Shown: positions 12,781 to 21,876, counted from the stretch's first letter. The stretch is DNA of 64,000 nt from Neoconidiobolus thromboides FSU 785 (GCA_025603075.1 MU626342.1:24755-88754); one strand, 5' to 3'. Numbers and translations: made by a program. Notes: generated by a model from the letters alone, not told the origin.

Positions 12781-12855
12781 AAAAACATCTTCTAAAACAA
12801 TATTACTCAGTACTATATAAGTGATGTCATTCTGTTTTTGAAGATATTTTTTTAA
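12778..12855. terminator. Hairpin between convergent virus-block genes
   Basis: TTAAAAAACATCTTC (12778-12792) and GAAGATATTTTTTTAA (12840-12855) are complementary apart from one mismatch and one bulged base, with a 47-nt loop. The left arm overlaps the stop codon of the rightward gene. It lies between two convergent genes, as does the perfect hairpin at 19541-19608. In Mimivirus, transcript 3' ends form at such palindromes; a similar role here is inference. Confidence 0.5.
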
Positions 12856-12879
12856 TAAGCTAAATAAGTTAAGTTAAAT

Positions 12880-13660
12880 AAACCTGAGACAACTCTTCTC
12901 TAGATACTTTCTATCATCACCATCGATTCCATTCACCTCTCCATCTTTTTTTAGTTTTCGGATACAACTGTAAACCTCCTCTCCAATGATATAAATATGT
13001 CCCTTAGCATCGATGTATTTATAATCTTCAAAATGACTAATGCCATCCGGTTCAAAAACACTTCTTATGTTACTAATCTTTCGAGTTGCCTCTTTTTATG
13101 ATACTGCTCAAGTCCTTGGTCGATGTTGCAGTAGTTAGTGGAGCTATTTCTGGCTTCGGAGTACTTTTTTTGTTTGCTTTATTTATAGAAACACGGCTTT
13201 CCTCGTCTTCTGGTATGACCACTGTTCTTTTGTCTGTGTACCTTCTCCTTCTGATGTGCTACATCCAACTTGAGTGACATGGAATTGAGCACCTGATCTT
13301 TTGAGTAGCTTGAGTTGTTTTGCATAATATCATAGCATTCAGAGATATTTATTTCGATGATCTGATTGATAAGCCTCACGATATCTTGTTATAATATGAT
13401 GTTTATTTTTTATAATCTTAATTTGCATCAATTTATATATTGCTTGTTGGATCTGATCTTAGATGAGAACATATGCCCTCCCTCTCCTCCGGAGTTATAC
13501 TTATTATATCCCCCGATGATAAGCATTTTGTGTCATAGGGATCATTATTATTATACTTAAATATGCTCGGTATCAATATTTCGAATGTATCATCACTATC
13601 TATTATCCTCAGCACAAGCTTTCTCCTAAACGCTTCTTTGATTTCATAGATCATTATCAA
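12880..13660 (-). pseudogene. Unrecognised virus-block gene, broken
   Basis: Leftward coding-like sequence beginning near 13654 (MIYEIKEAFRRKLVLRIIDS) and running to about 12880, in at least three frames: 13654-13433, 13379-13179, and a C-terminal stretch ending around 12880 that reads YIDAKGHIYIIGEEVYSCIRK. Polar, charged and without membrane segments. No family recognised. Frame changes near 13400 and 13150 mark it as a pseudogene. Convergent with the gene at 12165-12780. Confidence 0.5.
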
Positions 13661-13703
13661 TAATTATAGAATATATTATGTCATATAAAATCAATACTTT
13701 GAA

Positions 13704-13712
13704 AATTGAAGA
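13704..13712 (+). promoter_or_regulatory. AATTGAAGA promoter-like word, helicase gene
   Basis: AATTGAAGA ends 21 nt upstream of ATG 13734. The same word occurs 27-31 nt upstream of the start codons at 20468 (-), 20577 (+) and 25535 (-). Recurrence at fixed distance before four genes in both blocks supports a promoter element of the original replicon. Confidence 0.55.
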
Positions 13713-13733
13713 TAAACAACCAATAAGTAAATT

Positions 13734-15583
13734 ATGGATTATGCACGCTAAAGACGACCTTTCCAACCTACGTCACACTAGTCTTTATGAAAGATGTTGA
13801 CATAATAACTTATTGGACCATCAAGTGTTCGTTGGTGAGTATATGAGTAAGTATATGGACAACAATGAGATGCTTGTCTATCACGAAATGAATGGGTATA
13901 GGTAAAACATTATGTGCGCTCAATGTAGCATTTAACAATAACTCAAGTTTGATCATCATCAAGAATGCATTGCTTGTAAAGAATTATATGGACTCCTTGA
14001 AAGCTATGAAGCCTACAAATAACCTTAGAATTACCACTTACAAGAATTTCAAGGACATGGATGAAGACGTTATCGTTGTTTATGAAACGCACCATTTAAA
14101 CAATGTAGATAAGAGTGGTGTGCCTATCTATATCACGATATTAAGATACATCCAACAGAGACCGAGAACAAAGATTGTATTGATGGCTGAGACACCAATT
14201 ATAAACTATGGAAAGGATCTGATACCTATCTTGAGCCTGCTTATGCGATGGGAAGTGTGTAATGTACATGAGTTTGACTTTAGTCTCTTGAGAGGCAAAG
14301 TCACAACCAAGACGCTGAGCATCTTCAATAATAGCACTGAGCTAGTTTATGAAGATAAGTTATGTGACATGGATGATTATGAAGATAAAGCAAATGTCAG
14401 TAGGAACATCCACCATGGCATACAAAGACACTCCCTGAAAAACAAGTACCTTACCCTATTGGATGAAATAACTAAACAGTCTTCTAGAGTGATAGTGTAC
14501 TGTGAAAACATCAAAGGAGAGGGCCTGGATAAGCTAGGGTCGTTTATAGATGAACATAATGTGTCCAGCAAGGGCAGAAGTATAAAGTATCTTATATTCA
14601 CAGGGGAGGATATCAATGATCATAAGTTGCTGAAATTTAATTCCGGCAAGGTTGATATGCCACTTGCCAGCTCAGCCATATGTGAAGGCGTATCATTGAA
14701 GAACGTGAGGAAGCTTATTATATACACGATGTTCTGGAACAGTCAGAGTTACAATCAATTAATTGGGAGGATAAAAAGACTCGGTTCGAACGATGAAGTG
14801 CATATGGTAAAAGTGGTCCATGCCCTAAGTGTCACACAAAATGTTTTACACATTCCAAATTATGTTTCGAATATAAATGATACCTACCGACCATACGATG
14901 ATCTAAAAAGTGTTCATCCAGATCGATCCATCGATCTATTTAAAAGGAATTGGTGTAATAAGAAAGACGCGGACATTGATATTTATCTAACCAAGCTCAG
15001 AAGTGTATCGATCGATTTGGATGATATCGATAGTCTAGCAGAGTCAGCTGGTGATGATAGTACCTATAAGATCCATCTGTACAACAAGTATCTATATGAT
15101 TCGATGCAGCCAACCAATCACTCATCCACAGAAAGCACCATGAGGTGTTGTAGATGGGTTGCGTTTGATGAATACGATGTGGGGGAGTATATCAAGAACA
15201 ATATAAGAAGCATAGGGTATATCATCCATGGATGCTTCAAGGCTCAAGGCTTGACTCATGATGCTCAATTAGATACCTATATCCAAGACGATAAGATCAT
15301 TATAGATAAGCTTAATGAGTATATCAGTGACAAAAAGTTACAGTGTCATAAATACAGCATCATAAAATACAGTATCGATGGTAGTGTGAGAATCATAATC
15401 AGCGACCTGTTTGATGAGAACAACAACAAGCGAAGGATGTCCCGAGGCGTCTTGTTGGATAAAGCAAAGAAGAAAGATATGGTTAAGGCCATGAGGTTCT
15501 ATGGGTTTAATTATGATGCAAACCAATCATGTAAGGAATTGACAAGTATTATAAAACAAAAAGTGAAACCAATCGTGATATAG
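13734..15583 (+). pseudogene. SNF2-like superfamily 2 helicase of the poxvirus D6/NPH-I type, nearly complete but frameshifted
   Basis: The main frame (13892-15583, 563 codons) begins inside motif I: MGIGKTLCALNVA follows LVYHEM read in another frame just upstream. The break is a 4-nt tandem duplication (AATG) at about 13886-13893. Motif VI is QLIGRIKRLGS, typical of SF2 helicases; motif V is around ASSAICEGVSL. The motif II position reads VYETHH instead of the usual Asp-Glu-x-His, so the magnesium-binding Asp appears lost. The C-terminal 230 residues are poorly conserved in such proteins and gave no further match. Upstream of the duplication, additional stops occur (TGA near 13799). In poxviruses and asfarviruses these ATPases act in early transcription initiation and termination. 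The gene precedes the capping enzyme by 3 nt, consistent with a transcription cluster. Confidence 0.8.
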
Positions 15584-15586
15584 AAT

Positions 15587-17140
15587 ATGGAGGTCTTTAT
15601 TAAAGAACTATGTCTCCCCATCAAAAAGAATTTGGAGGAGGATGGGCTTAACGTTGAGGTGGAGGTAAGACTCAGAATGCCCAGACAGGCCCTCGATTCA
15701 CTCATCAAACACTATTGCTTGGAATATGATAAAGAGACGGAAGAGAGGGTGCTTTCACTCGCAGTAAATAATATCTTTGTGGAAAGTGATAAACATCTTC
15801 CCATGGTCAAAGAAACAATCATAGCCAAATCCTTTTGAAGGCGCAAAGTATCCTGTTCGCTGGAACCGTTCATGTCAAGAGAGGATATGACTATCGTGAC
15901 TTCCGAGCTGATCGTGGTGAGAATGAAGAAGAGATATGTTCGAAGTTATGATGGATATGGTATGATGGATATGGTATGATGGATATGGTATGATGGCCAC
16001 TCTTGTGGGATAACAGGTCGAGGTTGAGCTTGAGGTCACAAATGCATATGCTAGGGACTTCATGCAATCAATGTTCAGTGAGATCAAAAGGCTATCTGAA
16101 AGCAGGGCCATACCCAGAGGCGTGACATTCCACCCCATCAAACCGAGGAATGCTAAGCTATCGGACCTATGGATGATGAGAGAGGGTTATATGTCACTGA
16201 AGATCGATCGTGAAAGAGGGATGGTTGTTATTGATCGGATAAAAGAATGTTACAAAGTATGGTTCTGTCTCAACCAATCATGGATGGATGTAGATGATGT
16301 GAAGCATGATAAAATAGATGTTTTGTTTGATGAGTATAGGATAGATAAACTGATTATTGATACAGAAGTGATGGATGAAAGTCATTATTTACTTTATATC
16401 ACAAACATCCCATCCTCTGCGTTTAAACAGCGCCATAAGATACTTTGTGACATCATTGAATGTTTCAACACAGAAGTACAAGGACAGTTTGAGGTGAAGC
16501 ATCAGGAGTATTTCGATAGTTCTAAGTGTATCAATATCATCTATGACATACTTCAGCTGAAGGAGCCACGTAACGATGGGGTGATTATAACAAGCGTGGG
16601 TAAATACCAGAGTAATGTGTTTCGTATCAAAAGAATAAATACCATCGATGTGGGTTTGAAGTGAATGATGAATGCTTCTATGTCATGGAAGATCCTTTAA
16701 AGAAGGTGCTTCATCCAACACAGAAGCATATGACAACATTTAAGAAGTGTTTTGATAAGCTAGAAGAACATCCATCATCATGTGTTTATGAGATTGACCG
16801 CCATTTCAAAATAGTAAGGATAAGGCGTGATAAGCAGTATCCTAATTCATGCGATGCTTATGTGGAGAATACTAGCAAAGATACTATTCTTAAGAAGATA
16901 TATAGCTATTTCTGGTTTCCCCGATCACAGATCTCGTTGTAAGCCATCTTTGGTGAAGAGATAAGTAATAATAAATGGATATGTATCAATTCTAAATACT
17001 ACACGGTCCATCAATCCAGTCATGAAGAGTTCAGTGCACAGTTTCATGGGTTTAATAAGATAAATGATACATGTTGTGATCCATAGTTTTCAGCGAAGGA
17101 GAATGATTTGTTGTGTGAATATCATGATTATAGATTGTAA
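15587..17140 (+). pseudogene. mRNA capping enzyme (RNA triphosphatase plus guanylyltransferase), broken
   Basis: Starts with ATG 15587, 3 nt after the helicase stop. The N-terminal part has VEVEVRLR and, beyond the first break, VEVELEVT (16020-16040), the two Glu-x-Glu strands of tunnel-fold metal-dependent RNA triphosphatases. The frame from 16062 carries guanylyltransferase motifs: a motif I-like SLKIDRERG (catalytic Lys retained, the Gly of the Lys-x-Asp-Gly consensus replaced), LIIDTEVMD (motif III), NDGVII (motif IV), FRIKRINTIDVGL (motif V), and after a shift at 16661 the OB-fold motif FKIVRIRRDKQYPNS (motif VI). Breaks: TGA at 15836, a 14-nt repeat expansion at 15948-15996, a frameshift at about 16661, TAA at 16940, TAG near 17084. 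The residues after 16940 may be the start of a methyltransferase region. Capping by such an enzyme outside the nucleus is typical of NCLDVs and yeast cytoplasmic linear plasmids. Confidence 0.85.
15948..15996 (+). repeat. 14-nt tandem repeat (3.5 copies) inside the capping enzyme pseudogene
   Basis: ATGATGGATATGGT is repeated at 15948-15961, 15962-15975 and 15976-15989, followed by a half copy. Because 14 is not a multiple of three, each extra copy shifts the frame. Two extra copies (28 nt) equal the frame difference between the ORFs at 15587 and 16062. Confidence 0.9.
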
Positions 17141-17740
17141 TTGATTCATTGGGTCTGGAGATATGGCTAAATATGATATTTTACATATGGGGTTGTCTGA
17201 ATTAGTTTCATTATTTTATCCAATTTAAATATTGTGTATTTTAGAAACTTAAAAATTCTATAAAATCAAATTTTTTATCAAAACAAAAGTACCCAAACAC
17301 AGTTCTAAATCATTCTATTATAGTTTATACTATAAGTTAGCTGGATTTCTAATAGATCTTAAATGCATATTCTTATAAAACTTTATTGAGAAATATTTAT
17401 TATTGACTGCTTTATAACCAATATTTTAGATTTGTTACCAAATAAATAAACTACTTTAATGTTATGATTACATTATTAATATATTGTCAAGTTAATAGAT
17501 AGCTGCATGGGAGCGAGTGGTTAGCCCCAAAACTATGATTAACCATCCTTATATAGTACAAGTAATATAATATTAGTTTTTACATATTATTACAATTCTT
17601 TGTTCTTTGACTATTTATTAACTTAGCTATTAATAACTTAAGCAATGTTAACATTTAATAATCTATTTCTATCATTTAACAAACTACTTACTTGCTTAGT
17701 AAATATCGAAAATTTTAAATCCTCTGTTATCTTCGTAAGG
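17141..17740. other. AT-rich junction; right edge of virus-like block A
   Basis: Base composition falls to host-like AT content from about 17.17 kb. At 17192-17225 the stretch ATATGGGGTTGTCTGAATTAGTTTCA resembles the start of the dispersed repeat seen at 42473 and 63536. No gene recognised in the remainder. Confidence 0.5.
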
Positions 17741-18744
17741 TAAGCTGGGATCGATCTTTTAATCCTTGTGTTTTCTATAGACTCTATAACTCTAATAACA
17801 ACATACTTTATTGTTATGTTTAATAAAGTGTAAGTACTTCTTAATGCCCTGCATCTCTATTATTATTTTTGTATTTTTGTTTCTTTCATACTTTTTAAAA
17901 ATTATATCTGTTTTTCCATTATTAACAATCGAGTTATTAATTTTATTATGTTCGCAAATAAAAGTCTCAAACCTTGAAATTAATTGATTGATATTTTCTA
18001 TTTTACCTGATGCTTCAAAACTACTTTTCCATTTTGAAAGATTTCCAAAATACCCATCAACTATACTTTTTCCATGATGCTCAGCAAAAAATCAAGATCA
18101 ATATTTAAACTACTATTTATTTTGTGGATTTGTTTAAATATATAATGTAGAAACTCTTGGGATCTAAAATGATTTTATGTATCTGCCCATATATTGATTT
18201 TTGTAAACTTTTTAAATAAAAGCTCTGTAGAGATCAAATCGATTAAACAATCTCCTGCATATGGAGGTGTTTTTTTGTGTTTAAGGATTTTACTAACAGT
18301 CTTCCCACTCAAATAGCGTTTAAAAAATGGAAAAATAATGAAATTAAAAAATACATCCCCATATGCTGGGATCATGATTTAATATTTCAGATAAATAATG
18401 AAAGTAAACTTTGCCTATTGTTTTATCATCTTTTAAATATAATATACCAAAACCTAATACTGATATAGCTTGTTTATTATAATGATCTAAAGTTATTAAA
18501 TCTGATCTTGTTCCTATTTCCATATTTTGTTTAAATCTAAAATTATTATTATTATCGATAGTAAACTTTGTTAATATATCTTTTCTTTATTTTATTTTAT
18601 TACAAAATCTCATAAACCCTGGGTTGTTATAAGTAGCTGTTAAAATTGATGTAAATAAATTACAATGTTTATATTGTATATTCCTCCCTATTATATTGAA
18701 ATTTTCAAAAATTCCATTTCGAAGTTTAGTTATGAAAGTTTGCA
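17740..18744 (-). pseudogene. Degenerate DDE-type transposase relic, interrupted by a MITE
   Basis: Leftward reading from ATG 18744 (MQTFITKLRNGIF) gives a long single-frame stretch with one TAA, up to the MITE at 18262. On the other side it continues with LISTELLFKKF, a WADT...HFRSQEF segment and, after a shift, FFAEHHGKSIVDGYFG, then IIIEMQGIKK. The Asp/His-Phe-Arg-Ser and His-Gly-Lys-x2-Val-Asp-Gly-x-Phe-Gly pattern recalls transposase-derived proteins abundant in some fungal genomes; the exact superfamily is uncertain. Multiple stops show it is dead. Its AT-rich composition is like the host flanks and unlike the virus-like blocks on either side. Confidence 0.5.
18262..18361 (+). repeat. 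MITE copy 3, inserted in the transposase relic
   Basis: TGGAGGTGTTTTTTTGTGTTTAAGG ... ATACATCCCCA, flanked by TA on both sides (18260-18261 and 18362-18363). The interrupted transposase reading resumes beyond it, so it landed after the transposon. Confidence 0.85.
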
Positions 18745-19083
18745 TTTTATTTTTATTTCTATTTCAACAAAAAATAAAGTTAAATAACTATTTATATAAT
18801 TATATAATTATATATTATATATTCATTAAATATTTAACAAAAACAACATAAAATATATAGTTATAAAAATTGATTATTTAAGAAAAGGAGACAATCAAAA
18901 TAAGTTTTAAATAAAGAGATTTAATTTTAGGCTTTTTAAATTTAACCGTCACTAAAGACGCAAATTTAAAAACTTAAAATTTGGATTAATTTCTAAGTAA
19001 ATTTTGAAGCCAATTCGGACAATCCCATATTATGAATTGATAATTAATATAATTATAATATTGGTTCCTATCTTTGTTTAACA
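18745..19083. other. AT-rich spacer with a long imperfect hairpin; left edge of virus-like block B
   Basis: At 18924-18943 and 18962-18980 the arms ATTTTAGGCTTTTTAAATTT and AAATTTAAAAACTTAAAAT can pair around a loop containing CCGTCACTAAAGACGC. The rest is simple AT-rich sequence up to the ATG at 19084. No gene seen. Confidence 0.5.
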
Positions 19084-19542
19084 ATGCCTGAATATGTGAT
19101 TATCTTCGACAATGATCTTATCAAAGATGATATAGAGAACATAAAACATATAATGCATTCCAATAACGATGTGGAATGTGATTTGGATGACGATTTAACC
19201 TATATAACCAACTTTATGTTTAACGATAAAGTCATCACTGGATCGAACATAGAAGAGCTAACGGAGTCCATCAATATCGAAGTCACTAAAAAAATGTCTG
19301 ATATGGGAGTTTCTCATGGCCCATGGCACACTAATGTGATTTACATAAACAAAGAATTGTATGATAAAGGCCTTGCAGAAGTTATGTCTTCTTACATTAA
19401 TCAAAACAAAGAGAGAGTATATAGCAGGTTCAAGTGTGAATACAAAGACATATGGATCATTGTTTTTGATGATACAGCTCCTGCTGTCTTTATGTTTGAG
19501 CATGTTCGTGATGGTATGTTAGACACCACCGGTATGAATTAG
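19084..19542 (+). CDS. Unrecognised intact virus-block protein (152 aa)
   Basis: Open frame from ATG 19084 to TAG 19540, sequence start MPEYVIIFDNDLIKDDIEN. The protein is acidic (many Asp/Glu in residues 8-40) and has no signal peptide, membrane helix or cysteine cluster that I can see; a VYSRFKCEYKDIWIIVFDD segment is strongly predicted beta/hydrophobic. No family recognised. Base composition fits the virus-like block. It is undamaged, in contrast to the genes of block A, and ends in a perfect hairpin shared with the convergent gene at 19617-20468. Confidence 0.6.
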   Translation: MPEYVIIFDNDLIKDDIENIKHIMHSNNDVECDLDDDLTYITNFMFNDKVITGSNIEELTESINIEVTKKMSDMGVSHGPWHTNVIYINKELYDKGLAEVMSSYINQNKERVYSRFKCEYKDIWIIVFDDTAPAVFMFEHVRDGMLDTTGMN

Positions 19543-19608
19543 ATTAAAAAAGACTTCTGATCATAAATGAATAACTGTAACTCATAGTTCAGAAGTCTTT
19601 TTTAATCT
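19541..19608. terminator. Perfect 20-bp hairpin between convergent genes
   Basis: AGATTAAAAAAGACTTCTGA (19541-19560) and TCAGAAGTCTTTTTTAATCT (19589-19608) are exact reverse complements with a 28-nt loop. It overlaps the stop codon of the rightward gene and lies 8 nt beyond the stop of the leftward gene. Placement and symmetry fit a bidirectional transcript 3'-end signal of the type known from giant viruses (hairpin-directed 3' ends in Mimivirus). Function is inference. Confidence 0.65.
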
Positions 19609-19616
19609 ATATTGTT

Positions 19617-20468
19617 CTAATAGTATCCATGGATTAGCTGTCTATGGGGTAGAAAGATACCTTTCTCGGCACTATTAGCTGAGTTAGAGTTAGCTGCGTT
19701 AAAGTTAGCTGCAGTGTTTGTTCCTCCAACATTGAAACTGTTATTGATCTCAAAGTACTTACAGCATCTGTCATTAAAATTGTTGTAGTTAGTGAAATCT
19801 GTATAAGCCCATCTAGGTAACCCTCTATACCTTTTTCCAGTGAAAGGATTATTTTGGTTCGCGAATACAGAGGCTGAAGGGTATCCTTGAATAGTTGCTA
19901 TGCCATTACTGGCGCTTAGCGAAGGACATCTCCGCCCTGAATAATGCTCATACATTTTAGTAACTTTATGTCTTTGTCCTGCACTTCTATTCTCTCCCTT
20001 AGGAACACACATCGATGATCCAAATCCTACATTATGTGTGCCTGCTGGTGGGAACTTATCGCAATCAGAACGCTCTCTTATAAGAAAGACATTTGTTGGG
20101 TTTGCACCCCAGGTCTTACGTATATCGTGTCCGGGGTGATGACCACTAGAAAAACTACAGAAGTTGTTATCACCGCATCCTATATCATCGCGTCTAATGT
20201 CGACAGGTGTTTTAGCATTCGGTTGGAGTGCGACATCAGACTTTTCATCACCCTCCAGGATTATTCCATTGCCCCATGCATTGACATCTGGTACGCCCCG
20301 TCTTATCGCCAGTTTCCTTAATCCATTTATCCCGTTCTGGACATTGCATGACAGACGAGGGTAATTTGCATGAGGATAATATATATCAAAAGCTACGCTA
20401 GCGGGCCTTGCTTGTGAATTGAGACCTGAGAATAGAGTGAATGCAAATGCTAATGCAAGAGAATACAT
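19617..20468 (-). CDS. Secreted Cys-rich protein in the virus block, possible NucA/NucB-like nuclease
   Basis: Intact 283-aa frame. The start MYSLALAFAFTLFSGLNSQA is a clear signal peptide with likely cleavage after SQA; no other hydrophobic segment follows, so the product should be secreted. The mature part has eight Cys (four possible disulfides). A segment DIYYPHANYP near the N-terminus and RSDCDKFPPAGT ... CVPKGENRSAGQ in the middle resemble the layout of NucA/NucB-type extracellular deoxyribonucleases (Tyr/Phe-Pro motif, then Asp-Glu-Tyr/Trp-Pro, then Glu-Asn-x2-x-Gly), but the usual Glu after Asp is Lys here. That match is by eye only. The C-terminus is Asn/Ala-rich. Base composition matches the block. 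Starts divergently from the D5-like helicase with a shared palindromic promoter region. No introns. Confidence 0.6.
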   Translation of the reverse strand: MYSLALAFAFTLFSGLNSQARPASVAFDIYYPHANYPRLSCNVQNGINGLRKLAIRRGVPDVNAWGNGIILEGDEKSDVALQPNAKTPVDIRRDDIGCGDNNFCSFSSGHHPGHDIRKTWGANPTNVFLIRERSDCDKFPPAGTHNVGFGSSMCVPKGENRSAGQRHKVTKMYEHYSGRRCPSLSASNGIATIQGYPSASVFANQNNPFTGKRYRGLPRWAYTDFTNYNNFNDRCCKYFEINNSFNVGGTNTAANFNAANSNSANSAEKGIFLPHRQLIHGYY

Positions 20469-20495
20469 GATATTATATTCAGAAGAAGAGTAAAG

Positions 20496-20545
20496 TCTTC
20501 AATTATCTTTGGATTGTATTTTTGTTTTTTGGTGATAATTGAAGA
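20496..20545. promoter_or_regulatory. Symmetric divergent promoter (GATAATTGAAGA in both directions)
   Basis: TCTTCAATTATC (20496-20507) and GATAATTGAAGA (20534-20545) form a perfect 12-bp inverted repeat between divergent genes. Read in each gene's own direction, GATAATTGAAGA ends 27 nt before the ATG of the secreted protein (20468) and 31 nt before the ATG of the helicase (20577). The word recurs before the genes starting at 13734 and 25535. Confidence 0.6.
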
Positions 20546-20576
20546 TGTATGACTTTCACATAAATATTTAGTCTGT

Positions 20577-21848
20577 TTGATGAAGAAGAAATCAAAGAAT
20601 AATATATCACCTGCATCCATATGCAAGAAGTTTGCACTTTCGATTGGTGGTACAATTAAATGTACCTCGTGTGAAAACAAGATCATTGCCTATGAGGAAG
20701 ATGGTCTTTGGAAGTCTGAAGATGGCTATGTGAGGCTCAGCAAGACTTTGGATAGTTTCCTCGAGGAGAAGGATATCGATTATAGCATTTCTACGCGAAG
20801 TCAGATGATCATGTATTGTCACACACTTGTTTATCACGATGAGTTCTTCGAGGATAATGAAGACTGTAAATACATAAGGCCTAAGTCTAAGGTGCTGGAT
20901 CTTGGGAGTGGGAGGGTGATTGACCCATCCCCTGAGCATCGTTCCCGTACATCGATGAACTTTGGCCCCGATCCTACGGTGCCAGAGATGGTGGAACAGT
21001 TGTTGGAAGAGTTGTTCCCAAACAAAGAGGTGCGTGAATACTTTGTAAGATATCTTGAATCCTACCTTGAACCATACAATCGTGACAAGATGATGTGTGT
21101 GTGGCTGGGGAATGGGAACAATGGCAACTCGGTGATGACGAAGATCGTTGAGAAGATATTCGGAGGATATCATGCTAAGCTTCCATTGAACATTCTCACG
21201 AAGAAGAAGAATGAGTCTGGTAATGCCACGCCAGAGGTTACTCTACTGGCTGATCCCCACTTTGCTGTTATCCAAGAACCAAATGCACATGAGATGATCA
21301 ATCTTAGTACGTTAAAGGAGCTTACAGGGAATGACTCCATCTATGTTCGTAAGTTATATAGTAATGCTGAGGATATTTGGATCAAGGCAAAGATCATCAT
21401 GGTTGTGAATGCACTTCCATTTATAGATTACGATGATCCAGCGGCCAGGTCTAAGGTGTGCTGTATTCCGTTTCAGACCAAGGTCTTGCCCGAGAAGAAG
21501 ATCGACGCTAGAAAGGGTATGTATGTTAGGAAGATGAATATTTGGTTCGCTGATAAGATTAGTCATCTAGCGCCCAAGCTGTTACATAGGATCATTCAAG
21601 AGTATCCTGTGTATCGCAAAGAAGGGTTATTGGACTCGGAGTTTATAAGAACTTATATTGATGGTTGTCTCTCCAAGTTTAATACGTTCGAGAACTACCT
21701 CAAAGAGCATAGGGAGATGATGGGAGACTTAGAGATGTTTAATAGTTATTCATCCTGGCTGCGTTATAAGTATCCGATGCTAAAGTATAAGATATTGGAT
21801 TATGAAGATACAATCTATAAGCTGAGGGCGATAAAGGGATCCTTTTAG
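20577..21848 (+). CDS. D5-type superfamily 3 helicase (primase-helicase C-terminal half)
   Basis: 423-aa open frame. Residues from about 125 on follow the D5_N/SF3 layout: ELFPNKEVREYFVRYLESYL, then the Walker A region WLGNGNNGNSVMTKIV, Walker B region HFAVIQEPN, LKELTGNDSIYVRKLY and the sensor motif IIMVVNALP. Such helicases unwind DNA at viral replication forks and are usually fused to an N-terminal archaeo-eukaryotic primase domain, which is absent here; family members are commonly nearly twice this length. The Walker A Lys (Gly-x4-Gly-Lys-Ser) is Asn, so ATP hydrolysis is probably lost although the frame is open. After the TAG the same frame stays open for 11 codons. Convergent with the DNA polymerase, divergent from the secreted protein. 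Two Met codons (20577, 20580) are possible starts. Confidence 0.88.
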   Translation: MMKKKSKNNISPASICKKFALSIGGTIKCTSCENKIIAYEEDGLWKSEDGYVRLSKTLDSFLEEKDIDYSISTRSQMIMYCHTLVYHDEFFEDNEDCKYIRPKSKVLDLGSGRVIDPSPEHRSRTSMNFGPDPTVPEMVEQLLEELFPNKEVREYFVRYLESYLEPYNRDKMMCVWLGNGNNGNSVMTKIVEKIFGGYHAKLPLNILTKKKNESGNATPEVTLLADPHFAVIQEPNAHEMINLSTLKELTGNDSIYVRKLYSNAEDIWIKAKIIMVVNALPFIDYDDPAARSKVCCIPFQTKVLPEKKIDARKGMYVRKMNIWFADKISHLAPKLLHRIIQEYPVYRKEGLLDSEFIRTYIDGCLSKFNTFENYLKEHREMMGDLEMFNSYSSWLRYKYPMLKYKILDYEDTIYKLRAIKGSF

Positions 21849-21876
21849 GATGGATCAAAGATAAGGATCAGATGGA

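Noticed and set aside
20607-21566. Minus-strand frames opposite the D5-type helicase
   Set aside because: Antisense shadows; the plus strand has the conserved motifs.
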